Positions 38,620-50,408 of a stretch of 64,000 nt of DNA are shown here, in pieces (position 1 is the first letter of the stretch; each line of letters begins with the position of its first letter). The translations under genes and the position numbers were made by a program. The notes under the pieces were generated by a model. It was not told the DNA's origin. It saw nothing but the letters and a program-made list of their open reading frames with translations, and did not search any database. This stretch comes from Chrysomallon squamiferum. Its lineage: Eukaryota; Mollusca; Gastropoda; Neomphalida; Peltospiridae. The stretch covers positions 6,371,565 through 6,435,564 of the forward strand of contig CM022671.1 in NCBI GenBank assembly GCA_012295275.1. Direction: 5' to 3'.

Positions 38620-39236
38620 AATATTGTATGAATAAAAATAAAAAAATATTGTATGTAAAAGAGGATGTAAAGACATAAACTGGTTTTGTAAAGTGTACAG
38701 TGTTAATGTTTCTCCATCTTTTCATAGACAGAGGTCCGCAGCTTAGAAATTTTTTAACGCCTTTGGCTGGAGTTATAAAGCTTTTACCGACTCCTTCTGC
38801 TTCAGTATGGTACATATCGTAAAAGTACCACGGTCGTATTGACTAGCCATATTGACTACACGCACACTTCGCTCGTGGGTTTTTCTATGATTTCATGCTT
38901 TAATTCAACGGACATCATCCATTTCTTCGTCTCAGCACTGTCCTCTGCACTCACTTTCTTAGGATCCATGGAAATTTGAAAAAATGCTGTACAAAACGCG
39001 AGGACAACACAACAGATGTGCTTCCGAGGCGAGATAACCACGTGAAGCAAACAAGTGAGACGCGTGACGCTGGGCGGATGTTGTGTTGTTCGTTGCGCCA
39101 ACAAAGCGGCGGCGTTTGTAAAGCTCGCTCGTAACTCGGATTTTGGCTCCCAACTCAAAGCAAAAAATCGACAGGGCGACTGCTCGTAACTCGAAAAACT
39201 CGTAAGTTGGAGCACTCGTAACTCGAGGTACCACTG
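38620..39236 (-). mobile_element. Truncated pogo/Tigger-type transposon
   Basis: The end at 39,231-39,236 reads, on the reverse strand, CAGTGGTACCTCGAGTTACG, a characteristic pogo/Tigger terminal motif, flanked by a TA target site (39,237-39,238). Reading inward on the reverse strand gives MDPKKVSAEDSAETKK (from 38,969), SVELKHEIIEK and, after a frameshift, RVVNMASQYDRGTFTICTIL and KQKESVKA. This is the N-terminal DNA-binding part of a pogo-like transposase. The catalytic domain and the other inverted repeat are missing. The matching site in block P2 (near 48,965) lacks the element. Confidence 0.85.
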
Positions 39237-39678
39237 TATAACAAAATGTTAAATGTAATATTAATCGCAGACAGAAACGTTAGTTTTGTTATTTGATCCC
39301 AAAGATAAGTTTAATTCCCAATGCAGACAGCTGTTAGGTTTTGTTCATTTTGTTTATCAGATTTTTTTATTTGTTAATTCTGTTTGATTTGTTTTTTCGT
39401 TTATTAATATGATTCGATATTTTATTTTGTTTCGTTCGTTTATTTATTATTTGTTTGTTTGTTTTGTTTATATATTTATAACATAATTTATAAATCTTTT
39501 TTTTTTCCTTTCTATTTGTTTGTTTGTTTCATTATTTAAATATAAAACAATTTTGTTGTTTTGTATTCATTTGATGTATGTTTTATAATTTTAGTTTTCC
39601 TGTCTGCATTAAATATTAACTTTCATTTGGTTATGTTTGAATTTCTGTGTCATGTTGTTTGCCAGCAACCATTATTAA

Positions 39679-39738
<60 letters not shown>

Positions 39739-40114
39739 TAAAATTAAATAAATAAATAAACAAAAATAGAAAAATGCATTTTGTATATCATGTAAATAGA
39801 ATTGCCAAAAAAAAAAAAAAAATAATAATAATAATAAATAAATAAATAAAATAATAATAACGAGAAAGTTGTCCATCAAAGTTTATTGTTTTAATAATCA
39901 GTCAAGTGATTCAGTAAATAGATTGTTATTTAGATAAAACACACACACACGCAGACACACACACAAACACGTATATGTAATATTTATAAAAATTCATATA
40001 TGTTATGTAGACACAGTGTAAACACACACACACACACACACATATATGTAAGGTAGAAACAAGTATCTGTATGTGTATGTGTGTGTATGTGTGTTTCTGT
40101 GTTATGTAGACGGA

Positions 40115-40531
40115 GTACACAAATAACAGAACTTACACAACTAACAAGACGTACACAAATAACAAGACTTACACAAATAACAGAACTTACACAAATAACA
40201 AGACTTACACACGTTACAGAACTTAGACAAATAACAAGACTTTACACAAATAACAGAACTTACACAAATAACAAGACTTACACATGTTACAGAACTTAGA
40301 CAAACAACAAGACTTACACAAATAACAGAACTTACACAAATAACAAGACTTACACACGTTACAGAACTTAGACAAATAACAAGACTTACACATGTTACAG
40401 AACTTAGACAAACAACAAGACTTACACAAATAACAGAACTTACACAAATAACAAGACTTACACACGTTACAGAACTTAGACAAATAACAAGACTTACACA
40501 ACTAACAGGACGTACACAAATAGCAAGACTC
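40115..40531. repeat. 18-bp minisatellite with a 108-bp higher-order period
   Basis: About 23 units of ACTTACACAAATAACARG. Variant units (ACTTACACRYGTTACAGA, ACTTAGACAAAYAACAAG) recur in the same order: the stretch from 40,276 repeats from 40,384, a shift of 108 bases or six units. Because 18 is divisible by 3, long open frames appear on the reverse strand; they are not genes. Confidence 0.9.
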
Positions 40532-40777
40532 ATCAGTCATTTAAACACGTTGTTATAATACTTAGTGTTAAGAACGTTTGAGATTATTTTACTCTAATTT
40601 AATATAAGAAATTATTTTATTTCGATCTTTAATTTACAAAAGATAAAGTTTTTTAAAACGTGCTCAATGCTGGTTTTATACTTTGTCATCTTCTGGCGTT
40701 TACAGATTGTTAATGTTTTACTTCTAACAAAATCAGCAGCATTGAGTTATAATCGAAAAACTGTTACAAGTGCATAT

Positions 40778-40808
<31 letters not shown>

Positions 40809-41018
40809 TAGCATCACAAATCAAGCTATTTGTGTTACATCCTGGATTAATTTCAGTGATGCTAAAAGATAACCATTTTACTTCCGCACCATGCCAGATC
40901 TGAACAGGATGTTACGGAAAGTTAATACGATATTAATTAAAGAAATAATGATGAAAAGATGAGATAATGCTGTAAATACAAAGAGAGTGTAAATCCTGTG
41001 TGTGAAATCCTGGTGAAG

Positions 41019-41091
41019 TTTAAAATAAATAGAGTCGCTTAGCTGCATTTTAAACCATTTACTGTTGTAAAACTGCAGAGAAAACAACAAT
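41019..41091 (+). promoter_or_regulatory. Promoter and exon 1 of copy 8
   Basis: TATA-like TTTAAAATAAATAG lies at 41019-41032 and exon 1 ends at 41091 before GTAAGT. No MRPL18 exon relic is seen upstream of this unit; minisatellite sequence lies there instead. Confidence 0.55.
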
Positions 41092-41598
41092 GTAAGTAAA
41101 ACTATTTATATATATAAAACTTACTATTATTTATTTATTTATTCTGAAATAAAGACAATTTAGGAATTTTCTCTTAAATGTTTTTCTTTAGCGTTTTTTA
41201 TTTTTATTATTATTTTTTTTAAACGATTACTGAATAAGTCATCAAATTTATAGGTACTACATTCTTTGAATAATAATTAACATTTTTAAACAAATTCAAA
41301 AAATTTACGATTAATTATATTCACAAAAGCTGGATTATCTGTTAAAATGAAGACATTTCCCATCCCGAGTTAGCTCCCTTTGCAAAGCGTCCTCTGATTT
41401 CCACCCATTTTCATATTTCATTACAGTCATCGACTTACGATCACGTTCCGTTCTCACTAATAGATCGTAACCAGATATCTATTATTTGTCTGTATATAAT
41501 GACGTTATTTCAACCTTACGTCATTCGTATCTCTTTTGTTGTGTTTCTTTTTTTTTTTTCCTTTTTTCAGTGAACTCTTTAATTAATTTCAAGCAAAG

Positions 41599-41944
41599 AT
41601 GAGAGTCGTACTGGTTCTAGCAGTTGTCGTCGCTGTTGCTGTCTCAAACAGTGTTGCTTGGAGACTAGGGCGCGTACTCAAAACTGCAGTTATTAGTGGA
41701 GGTGTCCATTACCTTCTTGGAAAACGAAGTAATAAACAGATTTTAAGTAGTGAATATAAACGTCATCTATTACTAGTACTACAACTACAGCAACAACTAC
41801 TACAACTAATATAATAATAATAAATCGTTTTATTTTTTGTAAAATTTTGTAAAAGTTCTGGATTCGATTTGCAAATAACACCAGTAAAAGGCACAATCGA
41901 AGACCTCGCTCCTAAATGGCGTCTATATTAAATATTTATTATTA

Positions 41945-42016
<72 letters not shown>

Positions 42017-42525
42017 TTTATTTTATTTCATTACTATTATTTTTTTTTTTTATTTTTTTTTTTTTTTTTTTTTTGTAGGTGTAGATGAACTTGATTTGAA
42101 CAATGACGGTGTGATAGACCAAGACGAAATCGAGGCTATTCTAAGTAGTCGACAAGCAGACGAACTTCTGCAGTTTGCTGATCGTGATGGTGAAGATTTA
42201 TTTATTTTTAATTTTAATTTAATTTAATTTTATTTTATTTCATTTTAATTACTTAGTTAGTTAGTTTGTTTGTTTGTCTATTTACTTAACTGTTTGTCTG
42301 TGTATCCATGTGTACATTTGTACTTTGATATGGATTCATTTTAAAGTGTTTCCAAGTATAGCACACACACACACTCACACACACACACACACATCAGAAC
42401 TCGATAATATTTGATGCATATATTTAGTAATTTCTCTGATATTGTTTACTAATTTACGAGTAGCTGATGATATTGTCACCAAGGAAGAACTGCAGCAAAT
42501 TATCGATGAATTCAAACGTCACTAG
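41599..42525 (+). CDS. Peptide precursor copy 8 (shortest)
   Basis: Coding exons 41599-41728, 42079-42189 and 42464-42525 give 100 aa. Exon 2 begins at 41571 after TTTTTTCAG. 3' UTR exon from 42954; AATAAA at 43018-43023. Signal peptide is 1-20 (...SNSVA). The predicted mature peptide is only 20 residues (21-40), begins WRLGRVLK and ends GGVHYLL, has about +3 charge, and is followed by Gly-Lys-Arg. EF loops are DLNNDGVIDQDE (49-60) and DRDADDIVTKEE (78-89). The C-terminus is FKRH in place of FKHQ. The intron behind exon 4 carries three copies of an AATACACGTTCAAATATTAA stretch (about 42,538-42,750). Confidence 0.82.
41938..42016. repeat. (TTA)n microsatellite in intron 2 of copy 8
   Basis: About 25 ATT/TTA units just upstream of the T-rich exon 3 acceptor. 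Confidence 0.9.
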
Positions 42526-43029
42526 TGGTAAGTTTGTAATAAAATACACTTTCAAATATTAATTAATCATATAATTATATTACTAAGTTGTTAAACTGCA
42601 GCAAATATCAGTAATAAAATACACGTTCAAATATTAATTAATCATATAATTATATTAATAATTTGTTAAACTGCAGCAAACATCAGTAGTTGTAAGTTTG
42701 TAATAAAATACACGTTCAAATATTAATTAATCATATAATTATATTAATAAGTAGGGAAACTGTTTAATTACAAAAGGTTAGTTACAGTTGCGTTTGCATG
42801 TATGTATATAAGTATGTTTAAATTTGGACTGTAATCTCAAGTTTATATCGTATACACTAAATGCGTTAGAAATAGAAATCTATACACGGAAAGTCAGTAC
42901 ACTATTTTTTTCATTTTCTATTTTTCATTTATTTTTTTTTGTTTTGGTTTCAGGCTCATCCAAGTTTGACCAGCAAAATGTCTAAACAGAAGTCCGAGAT
43001 GTCATCACATTGAAAACAATAAAGATAAA

Positions 43030-43830
43030 ATCTCTCTAATTCCAATTGGTTTTGTTTTTTTTCATTTTAATCTAATTTAATTTAGTTTAATTTAATTTAA
43101 TTTAATGTAATTTTATAAATAAATAAATAAATAAATAAATTTATTTATTTTTAATGTATATTTTATCGATACAATCAAATAAATAAACAAACAAACAAAT
43201 GAGGTGACAAGAAAATAAGAAAAAAGGATTATTTGACCAATGTCCACAATAATCCGAAAAAGTAAACACAACAGTTTAAAGAAGTTCAGCTAACACACTG
43301 GTATAAGAGAGAATCATTTCACAACTTAGATTTACCCGTCTGCGTACAAGAACCATAACCCATGACATTCCTTCCGCTTTTTTTTGGACCGACTGTCTTT
43401 GCACGTAGATTTCAGATGTCAGCAACATAATCAAATCGAGTTTATAGTGACTTCATAAACACTTAAAGGTAGATTAGGGACGAAAACTAAAAATCGTAAA
43501 TTTTGCTGAGATTTTAAATTTTCGAATCTGACGTTTTGATACAAAATTATAATGTGTCTAATATAATTACTGGGAAATGTGACACACAGTTCCTATTTCC
43601 ATTCTATTTTGGATAAACTGGTTCAGAAAGGGGAAAAAAGGACAATAATAATCACGTCCATTGGAGAAGGTCGATTTTGCTAAATGTGCACATCAGGTGA
43701 GAAAATTCCATTTCAGTTTGTATATCATCACCACTCGCCCATTCCTACTTTAATATTTTATTACAAAATGGGATCATTTGTTATTACTACAACTACTATT
43801 TCTATTAATTTTATTATTATTATTATTATT

Positions 43831-43863
<33 letters not shown>

Positions 43864-43936
43864 GCTGCTGTTGTTATTATTTTATCAGGTGATGAAAATA
43901 AATTAACAAATATAAACTGACTTCTACAATTCATAG
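43030..43936. repeat. Array spacer 8
   Basis: TTTAA and AAAT simple repeats (about 43,070-43,140), AAAC run, the conserved spacer block from about 43,260 to 43,770 with internal deletions, and (ATT)n(GTT)n(GCT)n at about 43,810-43,885 ending at TTTTATCAGGTGATG. No gene is supported. Confidence 0.65.
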
Positions 43937-44086
43937 CTTAATGAGTTCCTGGATGCATTTCAAGAGGGGGTAACTCTGGAAGAACCTGCTCAGATTGTAC
44001 CAGAATACCAGCCTGGGATTGACTACGACAGAAAAAATCGTTACGCAGAAAGAAAACGATGGAAGGAGGATTATCAACCTGAATAG
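43937..44086 (+). pseudogene. MRPL18 last-exon copy R8 (intact exon)
   Basis: Full 150-base exon copy, preceded by TTCATAG, open from [20 protein letters not shown] to the normal TAG. Only one residue change near the start (Lys to Asn) separates it from the MRPL18 exon. It marks the unit with peptide copy 9. Confidence 0.8.
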
Positions 44087-44339
44087 CAGAAATTTAGATT
44101 TAATTTTTGTGTGAATATCAAACATGATTAATTATACTGTAATCAAGTAAATTTATATTAGTTTTAATCATGAGACAAAACAATGGTGTTTTAACGAGTA
44201 AAATTTGAGTAAAGATTTATTTTTGTTTTTGTTTTTTATTTTATAAAACACATGGTAAAACCAATATCATAATTTATGCATAAGCTAAAAGAATTACAGC
44301 TGAAAAAAAAAAAAAAAAAAATAATAATAATAATAATAA

Positions 44340-44375
<36 letters not shown>

Positions 44376-45111
44376 AAAAATAATAATAATAATAAATGAA
44401 TACAAAATGAAATTAACTTTAAATATTTTTAATAGCTAGAATGAGCACCTGCATAGCGCATAGCAAAACAAAGTACTCAAGTTGTAAAGATTTGAAGTGT
44501 GAAATTTGAGATCGCTGTTTTGCATACGAAATTTAATTTTAATTAAACTAGTAACAACAATAAAAAATAGAATTTAAATTTAAAAGTAAGTGTCAAATTT
44601 GGGGATAACAGTAATAACAACAAAATTTAAATTGTACTGGACTGAATGTTTTTTTTTTTTTTTTTAGACTGTTAAAACGTAAACTACTCATCAGTCATTT
44701 AAAACCTTGTTCTCCTACTTAGTGTTAAGAACGTTTGAAAACATTTTACTCTAATCTAATACAAATTAATATTTTACCATTCGATCTTTAATTGAGAATG
44801 ATGAAGTTTGTGAAAAGTGATCATTTCTGGTTTTATTCTGTGTCATCTTGTGGCGTTTTCAGATTATAGACGTTGTCCAGCTTCTAATATAATCATCAGA
44901 ACAAAAAATAATCATTTGCCTCATTGTGTTATATCCAGGATTAATTCAGTGATGCTAAAAGATAAACATTTTACGTCCGCACCATGCCTGATCTGTACAG
45001 GGTGTTACGAAAAATTAATACGATATTAATTAAACAAATAATGATGATAAGATGATATAAAAATATAATTATAAACAGTGTACGAATCCTGTGTGTGAAA
45101 TCCTGGTGAAG

Positions 45112-45185
45112 TTTAAGATAAACAGAGTCGCTTAGATGCATTTTAATCCATTTTTCTGTTTCACGACTGCAGAGAAAACAATAGT
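45112..45185 (+). promoter_or_regulatory. Decayed promoter and exon 1 of copy 9
   Basis: The TATA-like block has become TTTAAGATAAACAG (45112-45125), the only copy in which it is changed. The exon 1 donor GTAAGT is retained after 45185. Confidence 0.5.
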
Positions 45186-45648
45186 GTAAGTACAACTTTT
45201 TTAATATAAAAAGCTTATTATTAATTAATTAATTTATTTATTTATTTATTTATTTAATTATTTAAAGTAATTCATGAAATATACGGATACTATTTATTCT
45301 GAATAATAAAAATAAAAGAGTAGTAATATTAGAGATTAATTAAAATACCAAATCTGACTTACTTGTTAAAAAAAAAAAAAAAACCACGTAAAGATGAAGA
45401 CGTTTTTCCTTCCGAGTGAAATCCCTTTATGAAGTGCACTACGACTTTCTCCAGTTTTCATATTGCATTACAGTCATCAGTTTACGATCGCGTTCCGTTC
45501 CGATTAATTGATCGTAAGTCGTATATCTATTATCCGTGTGTATATTATCACGTTATCTCAACCTTAAGTCATCCATATTTGTTTGTTCTTGCTGGCTTTT
45601 TTTTTTATTTTTTTTTTTAGTAAACGCTTTTATTGGTTTAGATCAAAG

Positions 45649-46537
45649 ATGAGAGTCGTGCTGGTTCTAGCAGTTGTCGTCGCTGTAGCTGTCACTAACA
45701 GTGATGCTTGAAGATTACGTCGCTTGTGAGTCAAACGCACGGCTATTAAAACAGGCGCAATTCAAGCTATTGGAAAAAGAAGCACTAAACAAGTTTTAAG
45801 TAATGAATACGAGCATCAACAAGTACTGCCACTACTGCTACTACAACTACTACCACATACATATCTAGTACTACTACTACTACAACAACAAACTAGAATA
45901 AGAATAATAATTCGTTTCAATTTTGTAAAAATAAAAAAATGTGGATACGATTTGCAAATGACACCAGTACAATGCTCATTCGAAGACTAGGCACTTTTAC
46001 ATGACGTGTATATTAAATTACATTTTATAAAAATAACGAACACTAAAGTAGGGATTTCATTTTATTTATAATTTCTTTTTTGTGTCTGTGTAGGTGTGAA
46101 TGAAATTGATGTGAACAATGACGGTGTGGTAGACCAAGACGAAATCGAGGCTATTCTAAGTAGCCGAGAAGCAGACGAACTTCTGGAGTTTGTTGATCGT
46201 GATGGTGAAGATTTATTATTTTATTTTGTTTTTATTATTTTGTTTTTTTTTTATTTTAATTTTAGTTAATTAGTTAGTTAGTTTGTTAGCTTGTTTGTTT
46301 ATTTCTTTAAGTCTTTGTTTGTCTGTGTATGTATGTGTACACTAGTACACTCATATGGATTCATTTCAAAGTACAGTACACACACACACACACACATATA
46401 TAAAATCTGAACTGGAAAATGTTTGATGGATACATTTTATAAATGCTCTCACTTTGTTTTTTAATTTACTTGTAGCTGACAAGACCGTCACCATGGAAGA
46501 ATTACATCAAACTCACGATGAATTCAAACATGAGTAG
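45649..46537 (+). pseudogene. Peptide precursor copy 9, nonsense-mutated
   Basis: Exon 2 starts at 45621 and the signal peptide (1-20) is perfect. Codon 21 is TGA (45709-45711) where other copies have TGG, and a second TGA follows at 45727-45729. The exon 2 donor is GCACTA instead of GTAATA, after ...GGAAAAAGAA. Exons 3 (46094-46204) and 4 (46476-46537) remain open with EF loops DVNNDGVVDQDE and DRDADKTVTMEE, but exon 4 has several unusual changes (LHQTHDEFKHE). 3' UTR exon from 46771; AATAAA at 46835-46840. The decayed promoter supports pseudogene status. Confidence 0.9.
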
Positions 46538-46639
46538 ATGTAAGTTTGTAGTAAAATACATGTTCAAATATTGATTAATCACATAATTGTATTAATAACT
46601 AGTTAAACTGTTTAATTAGAAAAACAAAGAAACAAAATC

Positions 46640-46676
<37 letters not shown>

Positions 46677-46869
46677 TGACTGCGTAAATTTGTGTTAAAT
46701 ATTTATAAAATAACATTATAAAATAGAAATCAGAACACAGAAAGTCAATACACTACTTTCTCTATTTCAGACTCGTCCGAGTTTGACCAGCACAATGTCC
46801 AAACAGAAGTCCGAAATGTGAACTCACTGACCTCAATAAAGATGAAACCTTTAAAGTTTTTAGTTTTGT

Positions 46870-46882
46870 TTATTTGTTTAAT

Positions 46883-46935
<53 letters not shown>

Positions 46936-47703
46936 AATACTTATGTCGGTTAATAAAGTTAACAGTAGATAAATATCAGACTTGTATGTGAGTACGGCTG
47001 TTGGTGAGTGGAGTAAATGATAAATATTTTAAATAAATAAATAAATAAACAAACAAACAAATACATAACAAAATAATTACGTGAACAAATTTAAAAAAAA
47101 AGAAACTACAAATAAATAAATAACCAGATGACGAAAAAGAAAGAAAGAAAGAAAGAAACCATTAACCAAACAAACAAACAAACGAAGTGACGTGAAGATG
47201 AGAAGATTTTTGTAGGAATTAACTTGAATTAGATCATACTAATCTGAAAAAGTAAACAGAACGGTTTAAACAAGTTCAGCTGAGAGAGAATCATTTCACA
47301 ACTTAGATTTACCAGTCTGTTTAAATCATACCAAGAACCATAACCCATGCCATTCCTTCCGTGTAATTGGACGAGTTGTCTTTGCATGCAGATTAGAGAC
47401 AGCCACCTGTTTATACAGATGTCGATAAAACAGTCCGCCACAGAGACTGGATCCTGCAAACCATCCACATTAGACGAGTTTTATTCTATCCGAGAATGGA
47501 TGTACCACGTCTGTCTGTCTGTCAATGCATAATGCAAACTTTAATACATTATTACAGAACGAATCGATTTCTTTTACAAAAGTTATTACAGCTTTATTAA
47601 ATAATTAAATATGAGGGTTTTCTTTTTGTTTGTTTGATAATGCTTTTTTATTTCTTTTTTCTTTTTTTAAATTACAGAATAGATACCAACTGCACAATCG
47701 GTC

Positions 47704-47741
<38 letters not shown>

Positions 47742-49418
47742 GGTGACAAATCATGCAGGTGTCGCCAGAAATTGGTTTTTGTTCTTTTTGGTTTTCACCT
47801 TCCACTTCTAACTCCCGTTCATCTCACAGCTCCTTCACCCATCCTTTATCTTACCCAGCTACCTTCCAGTCTCTCAGGGGCGGATCAAGCTTTAACTGTC
47901 ACTGGGCAGCTTTATAAAGCATGAAAAAGAGGGATGAGAGGATAGACACATGTTGATATCGGTTTAATTTATTTATTTATTTATTAGCCGTGGGGTTCCG
48001 TTCAACCGAGAAACCCCTCCCCCTCCCACGATATTCCGCCACTGTTCTACAGTGTTTAGTTCCTGTACAAGCAGCAGAATCGTGCAAAATAACATTACAT
48101 ATCTAAATTTTAATTATAAATGTGATTCACTCGGACAACAACATTTGACTGGTTTTTATCTTCTGTTTGCATTTTTCACAGTGAAACAGAGTAATCTGCC
48201 CTTGGGATAGTAAAATAACAATAATCATAACATAACAAAACAAAACAAACAAACTAACACCCCCCCCAAAAAAAAAACACAAAAAAAAACACGAGATAAC
48301 GGAATACAACAGTTTTAAATACAGGAGAAATCAATTTCTGTTCATTAGTATTTCATTCTGTGTTTCTGATTTCAGGGTCATGTGTGGACTTTGGTGTACA
48401 TAACAAATATACTTAAAATATATTATTATTATTATTATCATCATTATTTGTGTGTGTGTCTCTTTGTTTTTTCTTCTTTCATTTTTCTTTCTTTCTTTTA
48501 TTTATTTATTTATTTATTTATATAGCTAAGCTTAACTTTTCTAAATTTTAAATTTTAAATTTTAGTTAATTAATTTATTTATTAGTTTATTTACCATTCC
48601 ATCTATAATAACTTAATAAATAATGTTTTATATTTAAAAAAAAAAAATAATAATAATAATAATAAAAAAGCACACAAAAAAAATTAATGATAAAAAAAAA
48701 AGAAGAAAAAAAAGAATCTGATATAAACAAAATAAATAAAATAACAAAACCAGTTTAACTACTGCACTAAAGTTACTTATTTATAAAAGAACATCCTCTT
48801 CATTTTGTTTGTCGATATTAATTTGAAAATTTACACGACTCTGGATTTACAACAATTCTCAAAGGAATTTTACATTTGAGTCGACAATTTCCCTGCACGC
48901 CAGATGACGTCAGTACACCGACGTAAAAGATTACACTGCGCATGTTCAGCGAAAAGATTTATAAAAATAACAAAATGTCAGATGTAATATTAGCAGCAGA
49001 CAGAAACGTTAGTTTTGTCATTTGATCGGAAAGATCACTTTAATTCCCAATACAGACAGCTGTTAGGTTTGTTTGTTTTGTTTATCAGATTTTTTTATGA
49101 TTTAGTTTTATTTGTTTTGTTTCTTCATTTATCAGTTTGATTCAACTATTTGGTTTTTAGTTTTATTTTGTTCGTTTATTGATTTATTGATTTATTTATA
49201 AAGGAATTTATAACTTTAAAAAAAATTTATCTTTTTTTTTCCTTGCTGTTTCTTCGTTTAGTTCATTTTTTTTTTTTTAAATGTAAAATCATTTTTCTTG
49301 TTTGTATTCATTTGAGATATTTAAAATGTTTTAGTTTTCCTGCAGTAAATATTAGGTTTCAGTTGGTTATGTTTGTATTTCTATGTCACTGTTTTTCCAG
49401 CAACCATTATTTTAAATA

Positions 49419-49452
<34 letters not shown>

Positions 49453-50120
49453 GCTAGCTAGCTAGCTAGCTATCTATCTATCTATAAAAATGAAGAAGTA
49501 AGAAAAGAGTATAATAAATGAAAATACATTTTATATATCATGTAAATAGAATGGCGAAAAAATAAAAAATAAAAAATAATAATAATAATAATCATAATAA
49601 TAATAATAAATTAATAAATAAATAAATAAACAAATAAATAATAATTAAATAAACAAACAAACAAACATTATAAATAAATAAATAATGTTTGATTTAATAA
49701 TACAAACATACATATAAAATCTACGTATATCGATCGATCGATCTTTCTGTCGATCTATTAAACAGAAATCTATTTCCAAGACACATTATACATTCTCTGT
49801 TATTAAATTACTGTTCGAATACATTCTGTTATTAGATAACTGTGCAGTTTACTATAGAGCAATTATCCAGTGCTGTTTTAATAAAACGATCAACTGATTT
49901 CCCATCATTTACAAACATGGCTGAAACTGTCAGCGGAATGGAAGCAATTTTTTTTGGCATACACACATTTGTACTTCCTCTTTCTGCGTAGAAGTTGTTT
50001 AAATAAAAGAAATCAGTTGCTGATCAATATGTGTTACAGCGGACTGTAAAATTACAAAAAAAAAATTGTATCAGGAGAAAGTCGTCCATCAAAGTTTTTT
50101 GTTTAATAACCAGTCAGTGA
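46870..50120. repeat. Right flank of the array and non-coding block P2
   Basis: 46,886-46,935 is (ATT)n. AAAT/AAAC and (GAAA)n runs follow to 47,180. From about 47,285 the sequence is the paralogue of P1 without the pogo relic. It includes (ATT)n at 47,707-47,741, a (TATC)n/(TAGC)n tract at about 49,415-49,490 and many AAAT/AAT runs (48,640-48,720, 49,560-49,690). No gene is recognised. Confidence 0.6.
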
Positions 50121-50408
50121 TTTACACAAATACAAAGGACATACACAAATAACAGGACTTACACAAATAACAGGACGTATACAAATAACAGGATTTACAC
50201 AAAAAACAGGACGTACACAAATAACAGGACTTGCACATATAACAGGACTTACACAAATAACAGCATGTACACAAATAACAGGACTTGCACAAATAACAGG
50301 ACTTATGTACAAAATAACAGGATTTACACAAATAACAGGACATACACAAATAACAGGACTTGCACATATAACAGGATATACACAAATTACAGGACTTACA
50401 CAAATAAT
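50121..50408. repeat. 18-bp minisatellite, P2 copy
   Basis: About 16 units of GGACTTACACAAATAACA with ATTT/CGTA/TGCA variants. Same unit as at 40,115-40,531 and at the equivalent end of the paralogous block. Here the 108-bp higher-order pattern is not evident. Confidence 0.88.

Larger units (their letters stand above)
36200..40560. repeat. Array spacer 7, containing non-coding block P1
   Basis: 36,233-36,322 is (ATC)n(ATT)n. From about 36,480 the sequence matches block P2 (47,285-50,410) at intervals: 36,514-36,650 with 47,347-47,470; about 38,010-38,060 with 48,160-48,210; 38,530-38,560 with 48,900-48,930; and 39,240-39,370 with 48,970-49,090. P1 contains long T and A runs (36,787-36,830, 36,945-36,973, 37,600-37,630), the pogo relic, simple-repeat-rich DNA at 39,660-39,860 and the 18-bp minisatellite. 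No host gene is supported. Confidence 0.65.

Noticed and set aside
38856-39234. Reverse-strand 119-aa and 91-aa frames as host genes
   Set aside because: They are part of the pogo/Tigger relic (terminal repeat and transposase N-terminus).
40115-40531. Possible CRISPR-like array
   Set aside because: Units are contiguous 18-mers without unique spacers, in a eukaryotic genome.
40141-40533. 130-aa reverse-strand Val-Ile-Cys-Val-Ser repeat protein, and a similar frame at 50,103-50,612
   Set aside because: Every frame of an 18-bp minisatellite can stay open. No start context or conservation supports a gene.
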